Origin: an uncultured bacterium | GTDB lineage: Bacteria > Myxococcota_A > Polyangia > Polyangiales > Houyiibacteriaceae | Length of the DNA stretch: 64,000 bases | NCBI GenBank assembly: GCA_938024995.1 | Contig: CALJDU010000003.1 | Coordinates: 1 to 64,000, forward strand | Reading direction: 5' to 3' | Shown here: positions 26,368-36,100 of the stretch, one piece after another | How positions within the stretch are numbered: position 1 is the first letter of the stretch | Layout of the letters: every line of letters starts with the position of its first letter | Translations under genes and position numbers: made by a program | The notes under the pieces: model-generated | What the model was told of the DNA's origin: nothing | What the model saw: the letters and a program-made list of their open reading frames with translations, nothing else | Database searches by the model: none

Positions 26368-28329
26368 TTACTCGTCCGAAGCGCGGAGCGCAGCGAGCTC
26401 TTTGCGGTAACCCCCCGAGAGGATCGGGAACCGACACCACGTCTTGGGATCGAGGTTCTTGTCGTCGAGGTGGAAGCTCGCGGCGTAGCGCTCACGCTTC
26501 CACTGGTTGCGGCACCACAGCTTGTAGAACTTCTCGACCCACAGCTTGAGCTGCGCGGGCGCGATGTCGGGATACTCGACGCGCATCATGCGGTACGCCT
26601 CGCGCGGCATCTTCTTATCGCGGATCGCCACGCGCTCGATCGCGTCGAGGATCGGGTAGGGCATGAGGTCACCCTCGTCGGTCTGGGATTCCTCTTGGGG
26701 ACGGAGCTCCGCGGTGGGCTGCTGCTCATTCACCGCCGAGAGCGCGGGGACCGCGGACGGAACGCCTTCCTTTTCCATCCAGCGGAGCCACTGACGGAGA
26801 AACGCTTTGTCGATGCCGGCGATCGCCGAGATGCCGCCGCTCGTGTCTCCGTCCATTGTCGCGTACCCGACCGCCGCTTCTGATCGGTTGCTGGTCGAGA
26901 TCAGGATCTTGTTCTCGGTGTTCGCGATCATCCAGATGCTCGGGCTTCGGACCCGTGCCTGGATGTTCTGGAGCGTGATGTCGTCGGTCTCCCAGGTGAG
27001 GTCTCGCGCGAGCGCTTTCTCGATGAGCGAGGTGTAGCCCTCGACCAGCGAGTCGATGTCCATCTCGTAGTGCTTCGCGCCGACGCCTTCCGCGACGGCC
27101 TTGGCGGCGTGACGCGTCACCGGTCCACTGTTTCGGGTCGCTTGGTAAGCGGTGGTGAGCAGCGCGCCAGTGATCTGATCCGCGTCTGTCGCCCCCTCAA
27201 GCGCCTTGATGTGGGACAAGCGCGCGAGCGTTCCGTCGACCCCGAGCTGGTCGATCGCGATCTCGACCATCGCGCGAACCAGGCAGACGCACGCCGCCGA
27301 ATCCGCGCCGCCGCTCAGCGAGACGACATAGCCCTGCGACCAGCTCTTGCGGAGGTAGTCGAAGAGGGCGAGCGAGACGGCGCGGGTGAACGCTTCTTCT
27401 TTGCTGAAATCGGTCGGCGTGATCGGCGCCCAGCGGGTCGGCTCGACGTCCGGGTAGGTGAACGCGATCTCGCGCAGACCATCGTCGCCTCCGGCGTCGG
27501 GTCGAAAGCTGGCCGTGCGAGAACGCTGAAGCCGCGCGTAGTCGATGTCGATCGTGCTGGTCGCGACGTGAAAGCGACCGAAGGAGAGGCGAGGGGTCTC
27601 GGCGAGCATCGCGCCGGCGGACGCGATCATGCCGCCCCCGTCGAAGATCGCGCGCCCGGATTCGTTACCGAGCAGGTTGCTGTAGAGGTAGGTGACGCCG
27701 AAAGCGCGCGAGCCCTCGAGGACCAAGCGCCGCCGCACGTCTTGTTTGCCGAACGCGAAGTGACTCGCGCTGGGGTTCACGATGACGTCGATACCCTGGA
27801 GGCTGAGCTGCGCGCCGGGGCGGTGCGCCACCCACGCGTCTTCACAGATCTCGAAGCCAAAGATGAGCCCGCCGACGTCGAACGAGAGGTCACCCATCGG
27901 CACGCGCCGTCCTCCGCGCGTGAGCTCCGCGACCTCGCCCTCCGGCCACGGCTTGAACCATCGCGGCTCGTAGTGGATCCCGTCACCCGCGAGGAAGCGC
28001 TTCGCGACCAGGCCTTCGATCTCACCGTCGACCAGGAGCGCGGCGCAGTTGTAGATGCCACCGCGAAGCTCGACCGGGAGGCCGAGGGTCACGATCATGT
28101 TGTTTGTGTACTTCGCGATCCGCTCGAGCGACGCCCAGGCTTCGCGCTGCACCCCCGCCGAGTGGAACATGTCTTCGCAGCCATAGCCGGTGACGCAGAG
28201 CTCCGGGAGGCAGAGGACCGTGACGCCGCGCCGTCGCGCCTCATCAATCGCGTCCACAATGTTCTGCTCATTCCGAGCCCAATCGAATGGCGTCTGGTTC
28301 AAGACGCCCACGCCCATAACGACTCTCAT
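26368..28329 (-). CDS. nadE: Glutamine-dependent NAD+ synthetase
   Basis: A 653-residue two-domain enzyme. The N-terminal nitrilase-type glutaminase domain (1-290) shows the Glu in CLPELCVTGYG and the nucleophile Cys in FEICEDAW. The C-terminal synthetase has the ATP PP-loop SLSGGADSAACVCL and the substrate segments GYATMDGDTSGG and ISTSNRSEAAVGY. It makes NAD from deamido-NAD, ATP and glutamine, the last step of NAD synthesis. It overlaps prs by ATGA. There is no nadD (nicotinate mononucleotide adenylyltransferase) in the operon, so that step must be coded elsewhere. Confidence 0.95.
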   Translation of the reverse strand: MRVVMGVGVLNQTPFDWARNEQNIVDAIDEARRRGVTVLCLPELCVTGYGCEDMFHSAGVQREAWASLERIAKYTNNMIVTLGLPVELRGGIYNCAALLVDGEIEGLVAKRFLAGDGIHYEPRWFKPWPEGEVAELTRGGRRVPMGDLSFDVGGLIFGFEICEDAWVAHRPGAQLSLQGIDVIVNPSASHFAFGKQDVRRRLVLEGSRAFGVTYLYSNLLGNESGRAIFDGGGMIASAGAMLAETPRLSFGRFHVATSTIDIDYARLQRSRTASFRPDAGGDDGLREIAFTYPDVEPTRWAPITPTDFSKEEAFTRAVSLALFDYLRKSWSQGYVVSLSGGADSAACVCLVRAMVEIAIDQLGVDGTLARLSHIKALEGATDADQITGALLTTAYQATRNSGPVTRHAAKAVAEGVGAKHYEMDIDSLVEGYTSLIEKALARDLTWETDDITLQNIQARVRSPSIWMIANTENKILISTSNRSEAAVGYATMDGDTSGGISAIAGIDKAFLRQWLRWMEKEGVPSAVPALSAVNEQQPTAELRPQEESQTDEGDLMPYPILDAIERVAIRDKKMPREAYRMMRVEYPDIAPAQLKLWVEKFYKLWCRNQWKRERYAASFHLDDKNLDPKTWCRFPILSGGYRKELAALRASDE

Positions 28330-29264
28330 GGCAGCCTCCCGTGTGAACCGGGTTTGAGGAACTCAGCGATCAGATCCGCGACGGTGTCGACGCGGAGGAA
28401 GTTGTCGTCGCGGGCAGCGGCGATGTCGCGCGCGCGGGGGTAGGTGTCGGTGCACGCGATCTTGGTGAAGAGCCCGGACGCTTGAATCCGTTCCACCGCG
28501 TCGCCGGGAAACACGCCGTGGGTGCAGACCGCGGCGCAGCTCCGAGCCCCCGCTTCGAGGTACGCCCGGGCGGCGCCGATGAGCGAACCGCCGGTACGGA
28601 TCATGTCGTCGTAGATGACGACGTTCTTGCCGGTGACGTTGCCGGCGAGCGCGGTCACCGATGTTTGGTTCAACTCGTCGCGGCGCTTGAAGACAAACCC
28701 CGCGTCTACGCCGAGATCGTTCGCCAGGGACTCGACCCACTTGGCGCGGCCAGCATCGGTCGCGCCGAGCACAAAAGCATCACCGCCGAGATCACGAATC
28801 AATCGAAGCGTGATCGGTTTCGCGTAGACGTGAATCGGGCGGATGCTCCCGGAGAAGTAGTGCGGGATGCCTTCGGCGTGGAGGTCGATCATGACGACCC
28901 GGTTTCCGGAACCGGCGATCGGGATCGAGGAGAGCAAGCGCGCGCGGGTCTTCGCGACCACCACCTCGCCGCGCTTTACGGCGCGCTCCATCGTCTGATA
29001 GCCGTACCAAGGGATCACTAAAGTGAGCGTGTGGATCCCGCGGTGCACCAGCGCGCACGCGAGGTCGTAGATCTCGAGCGTGTCGGCCTCGTCGACCGTG
29101 CCGCCGACCAGAACCGCGTCTTCGCCCGAGGCCGAGGTCACGATGCGTCGGTACCGCTCGCCGTCTGCGAACGTTCGCCGGTCAATGGTGCCCGGGGCGA
29201 ATCCAGGTTTCGCGCAGAGCGCGTCAGCCAGGTAAGCGTAGCGTTCTGTCGAGAAGACCAGCAT
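28326..29264 (-). CDS. prs: Ribose-phosphate pyrophosphokinase
   Basis: A 312-residue Prs-family protein: FADGERYRRI and GGTVDEADTLEIYDLACALV near the N terminus, VVMIDLHAEGIPHYF, and the PRPP-binding loop VVIYDDMIRTGGSLIGAARAY. It makes PRPP from ribose-5-phosphate and ATP. The sequence differs from housekeeping Prs (no KRR flexible loop; MERAVKRGEVVVAKTRARLL instead), so it looks like a salvage-dedicated paralogue that supplies PRPP to PncB. The ATG at 29264 overlaps the pncB stop by one base (TGATG); a GTG at 29267 is the alternative start. The downstream overlap with nadE is ATGA. Confidence 0.93.
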   Translation of the reverse strand: MLVFSTERYAYLADALCAKPGFAPGTIDRRTFADGERYRRIVTSASGEDAVLVGGTVDEADTLEIYDLACALVHRGIHTLTLVIPWYGYQTMERAVKRGEVVVAKTRARLLSSIPIAGSGNRVVMIDLHAEGIPHYFSGSIRPIHVYAKPITLRLIRDLGGDAFVLGATDAGRAKWVESLANDLGVDAGFVFKRRDELNQTSVTALAGNVTGKNVVIYDDMIRTGGSLIGAARAYLEAGARSCAAVCTHGVFPGDAVERIQASGLFTKIACTDTYPRARDIAAARDDNFLRVDTVADLIAEFLKPGSHGRLP

Positions 29265-30730
29265 CACGCGCGTCCCTTCACCGTCCGCAGGCGGTCACGC
29301 AACGCGGAGAGACCGCGCTCGACGCCGGCGAAGTACGGGACGGGCTCGTTGTTGCGGGCGGTTTCTTCAGGGAGCTCTTGGAGCGCCTGGAGCGCGCGCG
29401 CCCGAATTTCAGGGAGCGTCGGGAGCGCGCCGATGACCTCGCCCGCGCGCATCATGGGCTGGAGCAGATCCTCATGCGTGCCTTCAAGGGAACGCGTCAC
29501 GCTCGGGTCCTCCGGGTGGACGGCGTCGCTGGAGGGACCCGTTCGGGTGTCGTAAATCATGTCGCCGACCAGCTTGTCATCTCGGCGAAAACGTCGCACC
29601 TGCTGAACCCCTGGCACGCTCACCTTGATGGCTTGCTCGCTGAGCTTGACGCGGGGCTGCCACGTCCCTTCCGCGTCTTGAACGCAAGCGAGCTTGTAGA
29701 CCCCGCCGAGAGCGGGCTGGTCGTGCGCTGTGACCAGACGAGTGCCGATCCCCCACACCGTGATCTTCGCGCCGCGCGCCTTGAGCTCCGTGATCTTGTG
29801 TTCGTCGAGGTCATTGCTCGCGACGATCTTTGCGTTTGGGAAACCGCCCTCATCGAGGATGCGCCGGGCTCCGATCGACAGCGCCGCGAGGTCGCCCGAG
29901 TCGAGCCGGACCCCGACCATCTCGTGGCCTTGTTCGCGCAGCTCCCGGCCCACGGTCACGGCGTTCTCCACGCCCTTCAACGTGTCGTAGGTGTCGACCA
30001 AGAAGACGCAGTTCTTCGGCATGCTCTCGGCGTAGGCGCGGAACGCCTGGAGCTCGGTGTCGAACGCGGTGACCCAAGCGTGCGCGTGAGTTCCGCGGAC
30101 CGGGATCCCGAAGAGCTTTCCGGCCAAGACGTGGCTCGTCGCGCTACAGCCGCCGACGAAGGACGCACGGGTCGCGGCCAGTCCACCGTCGATCCCCTGG
30201 GCGCGGCGCAGCCCAAATTCGAGCACCGATTCTTGTTCGCCGTTTTCGCTTCGCGCGGCGCGGCAGATGCGCGCGGCCTTGGTCGCGATGAGCGTCTGAA
30301 AATTGATGATGTTGAGGAGCGGCGTCTCCACGATCTGCGCTTGCAGGAGCGGCCCGGTGACGCGGACCAAGGGCTCGTGCGGGAAGGCGAGGGTTCCCTC
30401 GGGCATCGCGTCGATGTCGAGGGACCATTCAAGCGTCGCGAGGTGTGAGAGGAACGGGGGGTCGAAGAGCGGGGAGCCGTCGCTGTTCTTGAGCTCGGCC
30501 AGGTACGCCACGTCATCGTCGCTGAACTTCACGTCATCGAGGTACGCGATCGCATCCGCGAGACCAGCGGTGATCGCGTAGCCACCGCGGAAAGGGTTCC
30601 GGCGGAAGAAGAGATGGAAGCACGCGCGACGTTCGGCGAGCCCTTGCCGCCAGTACCCCTGCGCCATCGTCAGCTGGTAGAGGTCGGTGAGAAGGGAGAG
30701 CGAGGGGCGGTACACCTCGGTGATCTTCAT
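29264..30730 (-). CDS. pncB: Nicotinate phosphoribosyltransferase
   Basis: A 488-residue enzyme starting [20 protein letters not shown], the usual N terminus. [34 protein letters not shown] (with the region of the phosphorylated His replaced as in the long form), HAWVTAFD and GVRLDSGDL are signature segments. It joins nicotinate to PRPP using ATP, giving nicotinate mononucleotide, the committed salvage step. It is the first gene of the NAD operon. No Shine-Dalgarno precedes the ATG at 30730 and a -35/-10 pair ends 7 bases upstream, so the transcript may be leaderless. Confidence 0.95.
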   Translation of the reverse strand: MKITEVYRPSLSLLTDLYQLTMAQGYWRQGLAERRACFHLFFRRNPFRGGYAITAGLADAIAYLDDVKFSDDDVAYLAELKNSDGSPLFDPPFLSHLATLEWSLDIDAMPEGTLAFPHEPLVRVTGPLLQAQIVETPLLNIINFQTLIATKAARICRAARSENGEQESVLEFGLRRAQGIDGGLAATRASFVGGCSATSHVLAGKLFGIPVRGTHAHAWVTAFDTELQAFRAYAESMPKNCVFLVDTYDTLKGVENAVTVGRELREQGHEMVGVRLDSGDLAALSIGARRILDEGGFPNAKIVASNDLDEHKITELKARGAKITVWGIGTRLVTAHDQPALGGVYKLACVQDAEGTWQPRVKLSEQAIKVSVPGVQQVRRFRRDDKLVGDMIYDTRTGPSSDAVHPEDPSVTRSLEGTHEDLLQPMMRAGEVIGALPTLPEIRARALQALQELPEETARNNEPVPYFAGVERGLSALRDRLRTVKGRA

Positions 30731-30731
30731 G

Positions 30732-30746
30732 GTGTCAATCGAACAC
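30732..30746. promoter_or_regulatory. Candidate NrtR operator at pncB
   Basis: GTGT and ACAC arms (4 bp, 7-base spacer) at 30732-30746 form an imperfect palindrome that covers the -10 box and ends 2 bases before the pncB ATG. Its place over the promoter of an operon that includes nrtR makes it the best repressor site candidate, but the arms are short. Confidence 0.35.
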
Positions 30747-30765
30747 TGAGGTGCCGACCTGTCAA
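30737..30765 (-). promoter_or_regulatory. Candidate leaderless promoter of the NAD operon
   Basis: On the minus strand, a perfect TTGACA -35 (30765-30760) is followed by a 17-base spacer and TCGATT (30742-30737) as -10. The expected transcription start, 6-7 bases downstream, falls on the A of the pncB ATG (30730), and no Shine-Dalgarno is present. Confidence 0.5.
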
Positions 30766-30830
30766 GAGATCCCCGACGCGAACGAGCTGTTCTCAAAATT
30801 CGGGCGTCGCTAGTTTCTCAGCCGAGAGGA

Positions 30831-32939
30831 CTACTCGAGCGCGCTGGTCTCGAAGCACATGATGAAGAGGTCGCTCCCCATGAGCGAGGAGACCGAGCCG
30901 CCGACGCCGAGACGCGCGCTCGCCGAGTCGATCGGCGCGAGGAGGTCTGCTGATGAAGTGAAGGTGCCTCCGGCGCAGGAGACGTCTTCAGCGATGTCGA
31001 GAGTCGAGATGATGACGTCGCTGGCCGCGTTTCCGCGCGGCATTCCGCGCACGTTGTCGACGTTGGTGCGGCTCGCGTTCTGGGCCAAGGCCGCGAGGAA
31101 GCCGGTGGTGCCAGAGATCGAGTGGCCGAAGGCGCCAATGCTGAGGCCGTCGATGGAGCTGCCGCTGACAAAAACGCGGCGCGCCGCGTCGACCTTGATG
31201 TCTTCGACATTGGCCGCGAACGGGGATGCGATGTGCTCCGCCCAACGCGTCGCGCCTGTGTCCGCCGAGACCGCGACGACGTAGGCGTCCTGCATCGAGC
31301 CCGAAGTGAGGCCCGCCGAGAACCCGAGGCGACCACGGAACGGACCGCCTAGGTAGACCCCGGTGCCGTCTGTCGCGACGGCGGAGACCTTTACGAATCC
31401 GTCGGCTGCGCTGTATGCGCGTGACCATCGGTGACCCGTCGTTCCGTTGAACGACGCGACGATGCTGCCGGCGCCAGTGAAAGCGTCGCCGCCTACCGAA
31501 GCGGTCCCCATGTAGTCCGCGACCATGTAGACGTTCTGACCTGAGTCGACCGCGAGGTCTCGAATCTGGACCGCGTCTCCGAGAGACCGAAGGTGGCTCG
31601 GGCCAGAGAGCTCGGCGTCGATACGGAAGCGCGCGACAAAGCCGCCCGCGACGAAGCTCATGCCGTCCACGGAAGCGGGCCCGGTGAGCGTTCCCGCGAC
31701 CACGATCGCTGCATCGCTGGTGGCGACGATCGAGTGCGCCTCGTCGTTGGTGAGGCTGCCGAACGCGCGCGCCGCGACGACCTGAAGGTCGGTGTTGTAC
31801 TGGGCGATGAAGATGTCGCTGTCGTCAGCCGACGAGAACATCACCGCCTCCTCCCCGAGCGGGTTGAAGTTGCCCGTGTCGCGGAAGCGACCCACGACGA
31901 AGATGTTGTCTCCGCGGATGTGCATGTCCCGCACGCTCGAAAAAGTCGCGACGCGCATCGCGGTCACGAACGCGCCGGTGGGCGCGAACTTGGCGATGAA
32001 CGCTTCTCGGGCAGAGCCGCCTCCCGCGATCGGATCGTCGCCCACGCGCGAGTTCCCCGAGAGGCTACCTGCGATGTACAGGTTGCCCGCGGTGTCGCGG
32101 CCAATGGCGGACACGGTCTCGGATTCAGCGCTCATGCCGGCGCCGATCGACCGCGCCCACCCCGGCGGGGAGCACGCTCCCGCGGAGCACACACCCGCGC
32201 CCGGGCAGACGTTGCCGCACTCGCCGCAGTTCTCCTTGTCGTTGGCGGTCTCGGCTTCACAGCCGTCGCCATACGCTCCGTTGCAGTCGCTCTGTCCCGA
32301 CTGACACGACATCACAGTGCAAGTGCCTTCGATGCACGTCCCGGTCAGGACACCCGCCGCGCTCGGGCAAAGGTCTGCCGTGACCTCATCGATCATGCCG
32401 TCGCAATCATTGTCCTCACCATCGCAGATGTCCGGACCTTCGCAGGGCTCACCGGCATCAACGCGACCGGGCGTGGTTCCGTCGAAGCCCGCGAGCGTTC
32501 CGACGTCGACCGACGTGCAGGTCCCGTCGTTGCCGCACGTGTCGCCGCCGCAGTCGAGCGACGCGCACTCACGCGCGAGCACAACATGAAGCGAGCGGCT
32601 CTCTTCGGGAACGAACATCGTGCGAACACGTCGCTCCACGACACCTGCGCCACCCTTGAGTCCCCGAATCGTGAGCTCCAGCATCGTGGCTTCGCCCTCT
32701 GGTTGAGAGAGCGCCAGCACGAGCGGGAGGTCGCCGTCGGACGGAAGGTTTTGAAAACGCTCTTGGGGCGCCATGCCGCCAGTGACGTCCAGTCGAACCG
32801 CGTCGATCTGGCCAGGCACGCTCAGCGTCGTGTCGACCGTGAGCACAATCTGAGTGGCGGGGTTGTCGTCCTCTCCACACCCAAGTCCAAGAACGAGGAG
32901 GAGCGCGAGCGAAACAGAAACGGAGCGAAAGCGAAGCAT
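30831..32939 (-). CDS. Lipoprotein with MopE-like motif and SBBP-type propeller repeats
   Basis: A 702-residue lipoprotein; the start at 32939 gives the signal MLRFRSVSVSLALLLVLGLGC with lipidated Cys21. Residues about 110-230 are Cys-rich and include CDGEDNDCDGMIDE (MopE-type metal motif) and CGECGNVCPGAGVCSAG. The rest, to 702, is a set of SBBP-like beta-propeller blades (RDTAGNLYIAGSLSG, GSAREAFIAKFAPTG, VDAARRVFVSGSSIDG) seen in many myxobacterial surface proteins. The layout matches the neighbouring surface protein genes. Divergent from the 2196-residue protein gene, with 178 bases between the two starts. Function unknown beyond surface display. Confidence 0.85.
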   Translation of the reverse strand: MLRFRSVSVSLALLLVLGLGCGEDDNPATQIVLTVDTTLSVPGQIDAVRLDVTGGMAPQERFQNLPSDGDLPLVLALSQPEGEATMLELTIRGLKGGAGVVERRVRTMFVPEESRSLHVVLARECASLDCGGDTCGNDGTCTSVDVGTLAGFDGTTPGRVDAGEPCEGPDICDGEDNDCDGMIDEVTADLCPSAAGVLTGTCIEGTCTVMSCQSGQSDCNGAYGDGCEAETANDKENCGECGNVCPGAGVCSAGACSPPGWARSIGAGMSAESETVSAIGRDTAGNLYIAGSLSGNSRVGDDPIAGGGSAREAFIAKFAPTGAFVTAMRVATFSSVRDMHIRGDNIFVVGRFRDTGNFNPLGEEAVMFSSADDSDIFIAQYNTDLQVVAARAFGSLTNDEAHSIVATSDAAIVVAGTLTGPASVDGMSFVAGGFVARFRIDAELSGPSHLRSLGDAVQIRDLAVDSGQNVYMVADYMGTASVGGDAFTGAGSIVASFNGTTGHRWSRAYSAADGFVKVSAVATDGTGVYLGGPFRGRLGFSAGLTSGSMQDAYVVAVSADTGATRWAEHIASPFAANVEDIKVDAARRVFVSGSSIDGLSIGAFGHSISGTTGFLAALAQNASRTNVDNVRGMPRGNAASDVIISTLDIAEDVSCAGGTFTSSADLLAPIDSASARLGVGGSVSSLMGSDLFIMCFETSALE

Positions 32940-33117
32940 GAGCGGACGATACCAGTCCCAGGGCGAGAAGCGATTGCTCTGAAGGCGTCCGCCAACACCA
33001 CCCACTCGTGGTCGGTAAGACCGAAATTCCCCTGAAATGTAGTGGAGATCATGGTTCCAAGGAATTTTACGCCTTTGGTGTTGCCAAGTCTCAATTTGTC
33101 CCCCTACTTTGGGGCTA

Positions 33118-36100
33118 ATGAAACGGTTGTCTCTCATCACGTTAGCCCTTCTCGTCTCTTCCCCCGCGTACGCGCAATTCACGAGCGCCGGTACCGGCAC
33201 CCTCACCGCCAATAAGGATGGTGGGCTCGCTTGGGGTGACATCAACGAAGACGGGTGTCCCGATCTCTTAATCAACACACAGTCCGCCACCGTGCGGAGC
33301 CGGATCCTCCGCAGCAACTGCGCAGGCTCTCCGACATTCACAGACATCACGGCGACTCACGCGGCGGGCATGCTCGCCGACACCGAAGACCGAACCGCGC
33401 TCCTCGTGGATCTCAACAACGACGGTTACCTCGACATCGTTCGAAACCGTTACCAGCGCGCTGAGATCTACTTCAACCGTGGACCGGGCGCGTCACCTGC
33501 GTACTCGTTCGGCACCGCCACGCAGGCCCCCAATATCGTACTGACCGCGTGGGTGGGTCGGGTGTTCAACACCGAGGGAATCGGAGCGAGCGACGTCGAC
33601 GGCGATGGCGATCTCGATCTCCTCTTCGAGAACCACAACAACGGCGTGGTCTTGATGCAGAACAATGGCGCGGGCGTCTTCACGCAAGCGGCCGCGCCTG
33701 GACTTCCGGGCCCGTCGACGTCGACCGACGGTGACTACCTCGCGGTGGGTGACATCGATGGCGACGGCAACCAGGACGTCTTCGCGCGAAAGAACGGCTT
33801 CGTCGACATGTTCTTCGGAAACGGCGCGGGCGGTTTCACCGCGGGCACGTTCGATCAGCCGGCCACCAACGGCAACAAGGGCGGCGCGATCCTCTGCGAC
33901 ATCGACAACGATGGCGACTTCGATGTCTTCTGGACCGACGCTGGCGTCAACCAGTTCTGGCGCCAGACCTCGCCGCGTACTTTCGTCGCGACCGGTCAGC
34001 CTGCCTCCGGCATCAGCGGCAACATCGATGACGCGTCCTGCGGTGACGTCGACAACGACGGCGACATGGATCTCTTCTTGTCGAGCAGCACGACCGACCA
34101 TCTCTTCCTCAACAACGGCTCCGGGGTGTTCACGCGGAACAACCGCGGCATCACAGGCGCAGGCGACGGTGAGGGTTCGCAGTTCGCGGACTACGACCGA
34201 GACGGCGACCTCGACCTCGCGGTGAACACTGACGGCGCGTCGCAGCTCTGGCGCAACGGGACGAACAACGACGACTACCTGATCGTGGAAGCGGAGCTCC
34301 CCGCGGGGACGAACACGCGCCCAGCGCACGGCGCGACCGCGCGGCTCACGAACGCGCTCACGAGCGTTGGCGGACCCATCTCGCAGATCGATGGCGGAAG
34401 CGGTCACGGCGTCGGCGGACCGGGCCACATTCACCTCGGGCTCGCCGCGGGACCGGACACTCCTTACCTCCTCGAGGTCACCTTCCCTGGTGGTGTGACC
34501 GTGGAGCGCTGCATTGTTCCGGCGCTCGAAGAAGACCAAGCGATCACGATTTTCCCGACCACCGCGTCGACGACCTGCGTGGATACCGATAGTGACGGCG
34601 TCTTCGACGTCGCCGATCTCGATGACGACAACGACGGCATCCCCGATTGGGCCGAAGGCGACGGGCTCGTGGACTCAGATGGCGACGGAGTTCCTGACTC
34701 GATCGACCTCGACAGCGACAACGACGGCATCGACGACATCGTCGAAGCGGGCTTCGGCGCGCGCGACACGGATGGCGACGGCCGCGGCGACAGTGGAGTC
34801 GGCGACAACGGCTTGATGAACGCCCTCGAGACCGCGCCGGATTCGGGCGTCTCTCGCCGCTGCGGTGACGGCACGAACCTCTTCACCAACCCGAGCTTCG
34901 AGGCACCTGGCGTCCCCGGGACCAACGCGTTCAGCTTCTTCCCGGAGGGAAGCGTTCCCGGTTGGTCCACCGACGCCAGCGACAACATCATCGAGATCTG
35001 GGACACCGGCCACAACGGGGTCCCTTCCATCGAGGGCGTTCAGCACGCTGAGCTCAACGCGAACGAGCCAAGCGCGCTCACGCAGACCGTCGCGACGACG
35101 CCGGGTGATCTCTACTCGATTCGCTTCGCGCATCGGGGTCGGACTGGCGTCGACACCGCGATCGTTCTTGCCAACGGTGCCCCGCTCCGTACGGTCATGA
35201 CCGGTACAGGTGCGTGGACCTACTACACTGCGTCCTTCGTTGCGACGGGCGGGTCGACCGTGATCGCGTTCGACGGCACCACCGATGGCGCCGCCGCAAA
35301 CTTCCTCGACGACACGGCGATCTACGAAGCGTGCGACGTGGATCCGGATGGCGACGGGATCCCGAACTACTTGGATCTCGACAGCGACAACGACGGCATC
35401 ACCGACGCGCTGGAGTCGGGCAACACTGACGAAGACGGCGACGGAAACCCGGACGCCTGCACCACCTTCACGGCGACTGGCCAGTGCGCCGCGGGCGCGC
35501 TCTCCGGCGACCCGACGAACACCGACGGCGACGGCCAGCCCGACTACCTGGATCCCGATAGCGATGGCGACGGCCTGACCGACAACGTCGAGGCCTTCGA
35601 CACCAACGGCAACGAGACGCTCGGCGGAAGCGAGAGCTCCCCGTCCGGCGTCGATACGGACGCCGACGGCCTGGACGACGCCTACGATCCGGACGTCGCG
35701 GGGAGCACCCCGATTACGCCCGCGAGCACGGAAGACGAAGACAGCGACGGGGTTCCCGACTGGCTTCAGATCTGCGGCGACGGATACACGACGGGCACCG
35801 AGAGCTGCGACGATGGAAACACCGTCAGCGGCGACGGCTGCAGCGCGACCTGCGGACCTGACGGTTGCATGGACACGCGGCCTGGTGGGGGTCGAGACGC
35901 GACGTGCACCGCGGGCGAGCCCGTCTGCGATGACTCGCTCTCCCCGGCGGAGTGCCACGTTTGCGAAAACACCGTGGGCGGTACCTCCACGGATGACGGT
36001 TGCGGCGGAGCCACTCCGATCTGCGACGAGCGCCGCGCGACCCGCGTGTGCGTGGAGTGTCTCAACGACTCTCAGTGCGGCGGCGGCGAGGTCTGCGACA

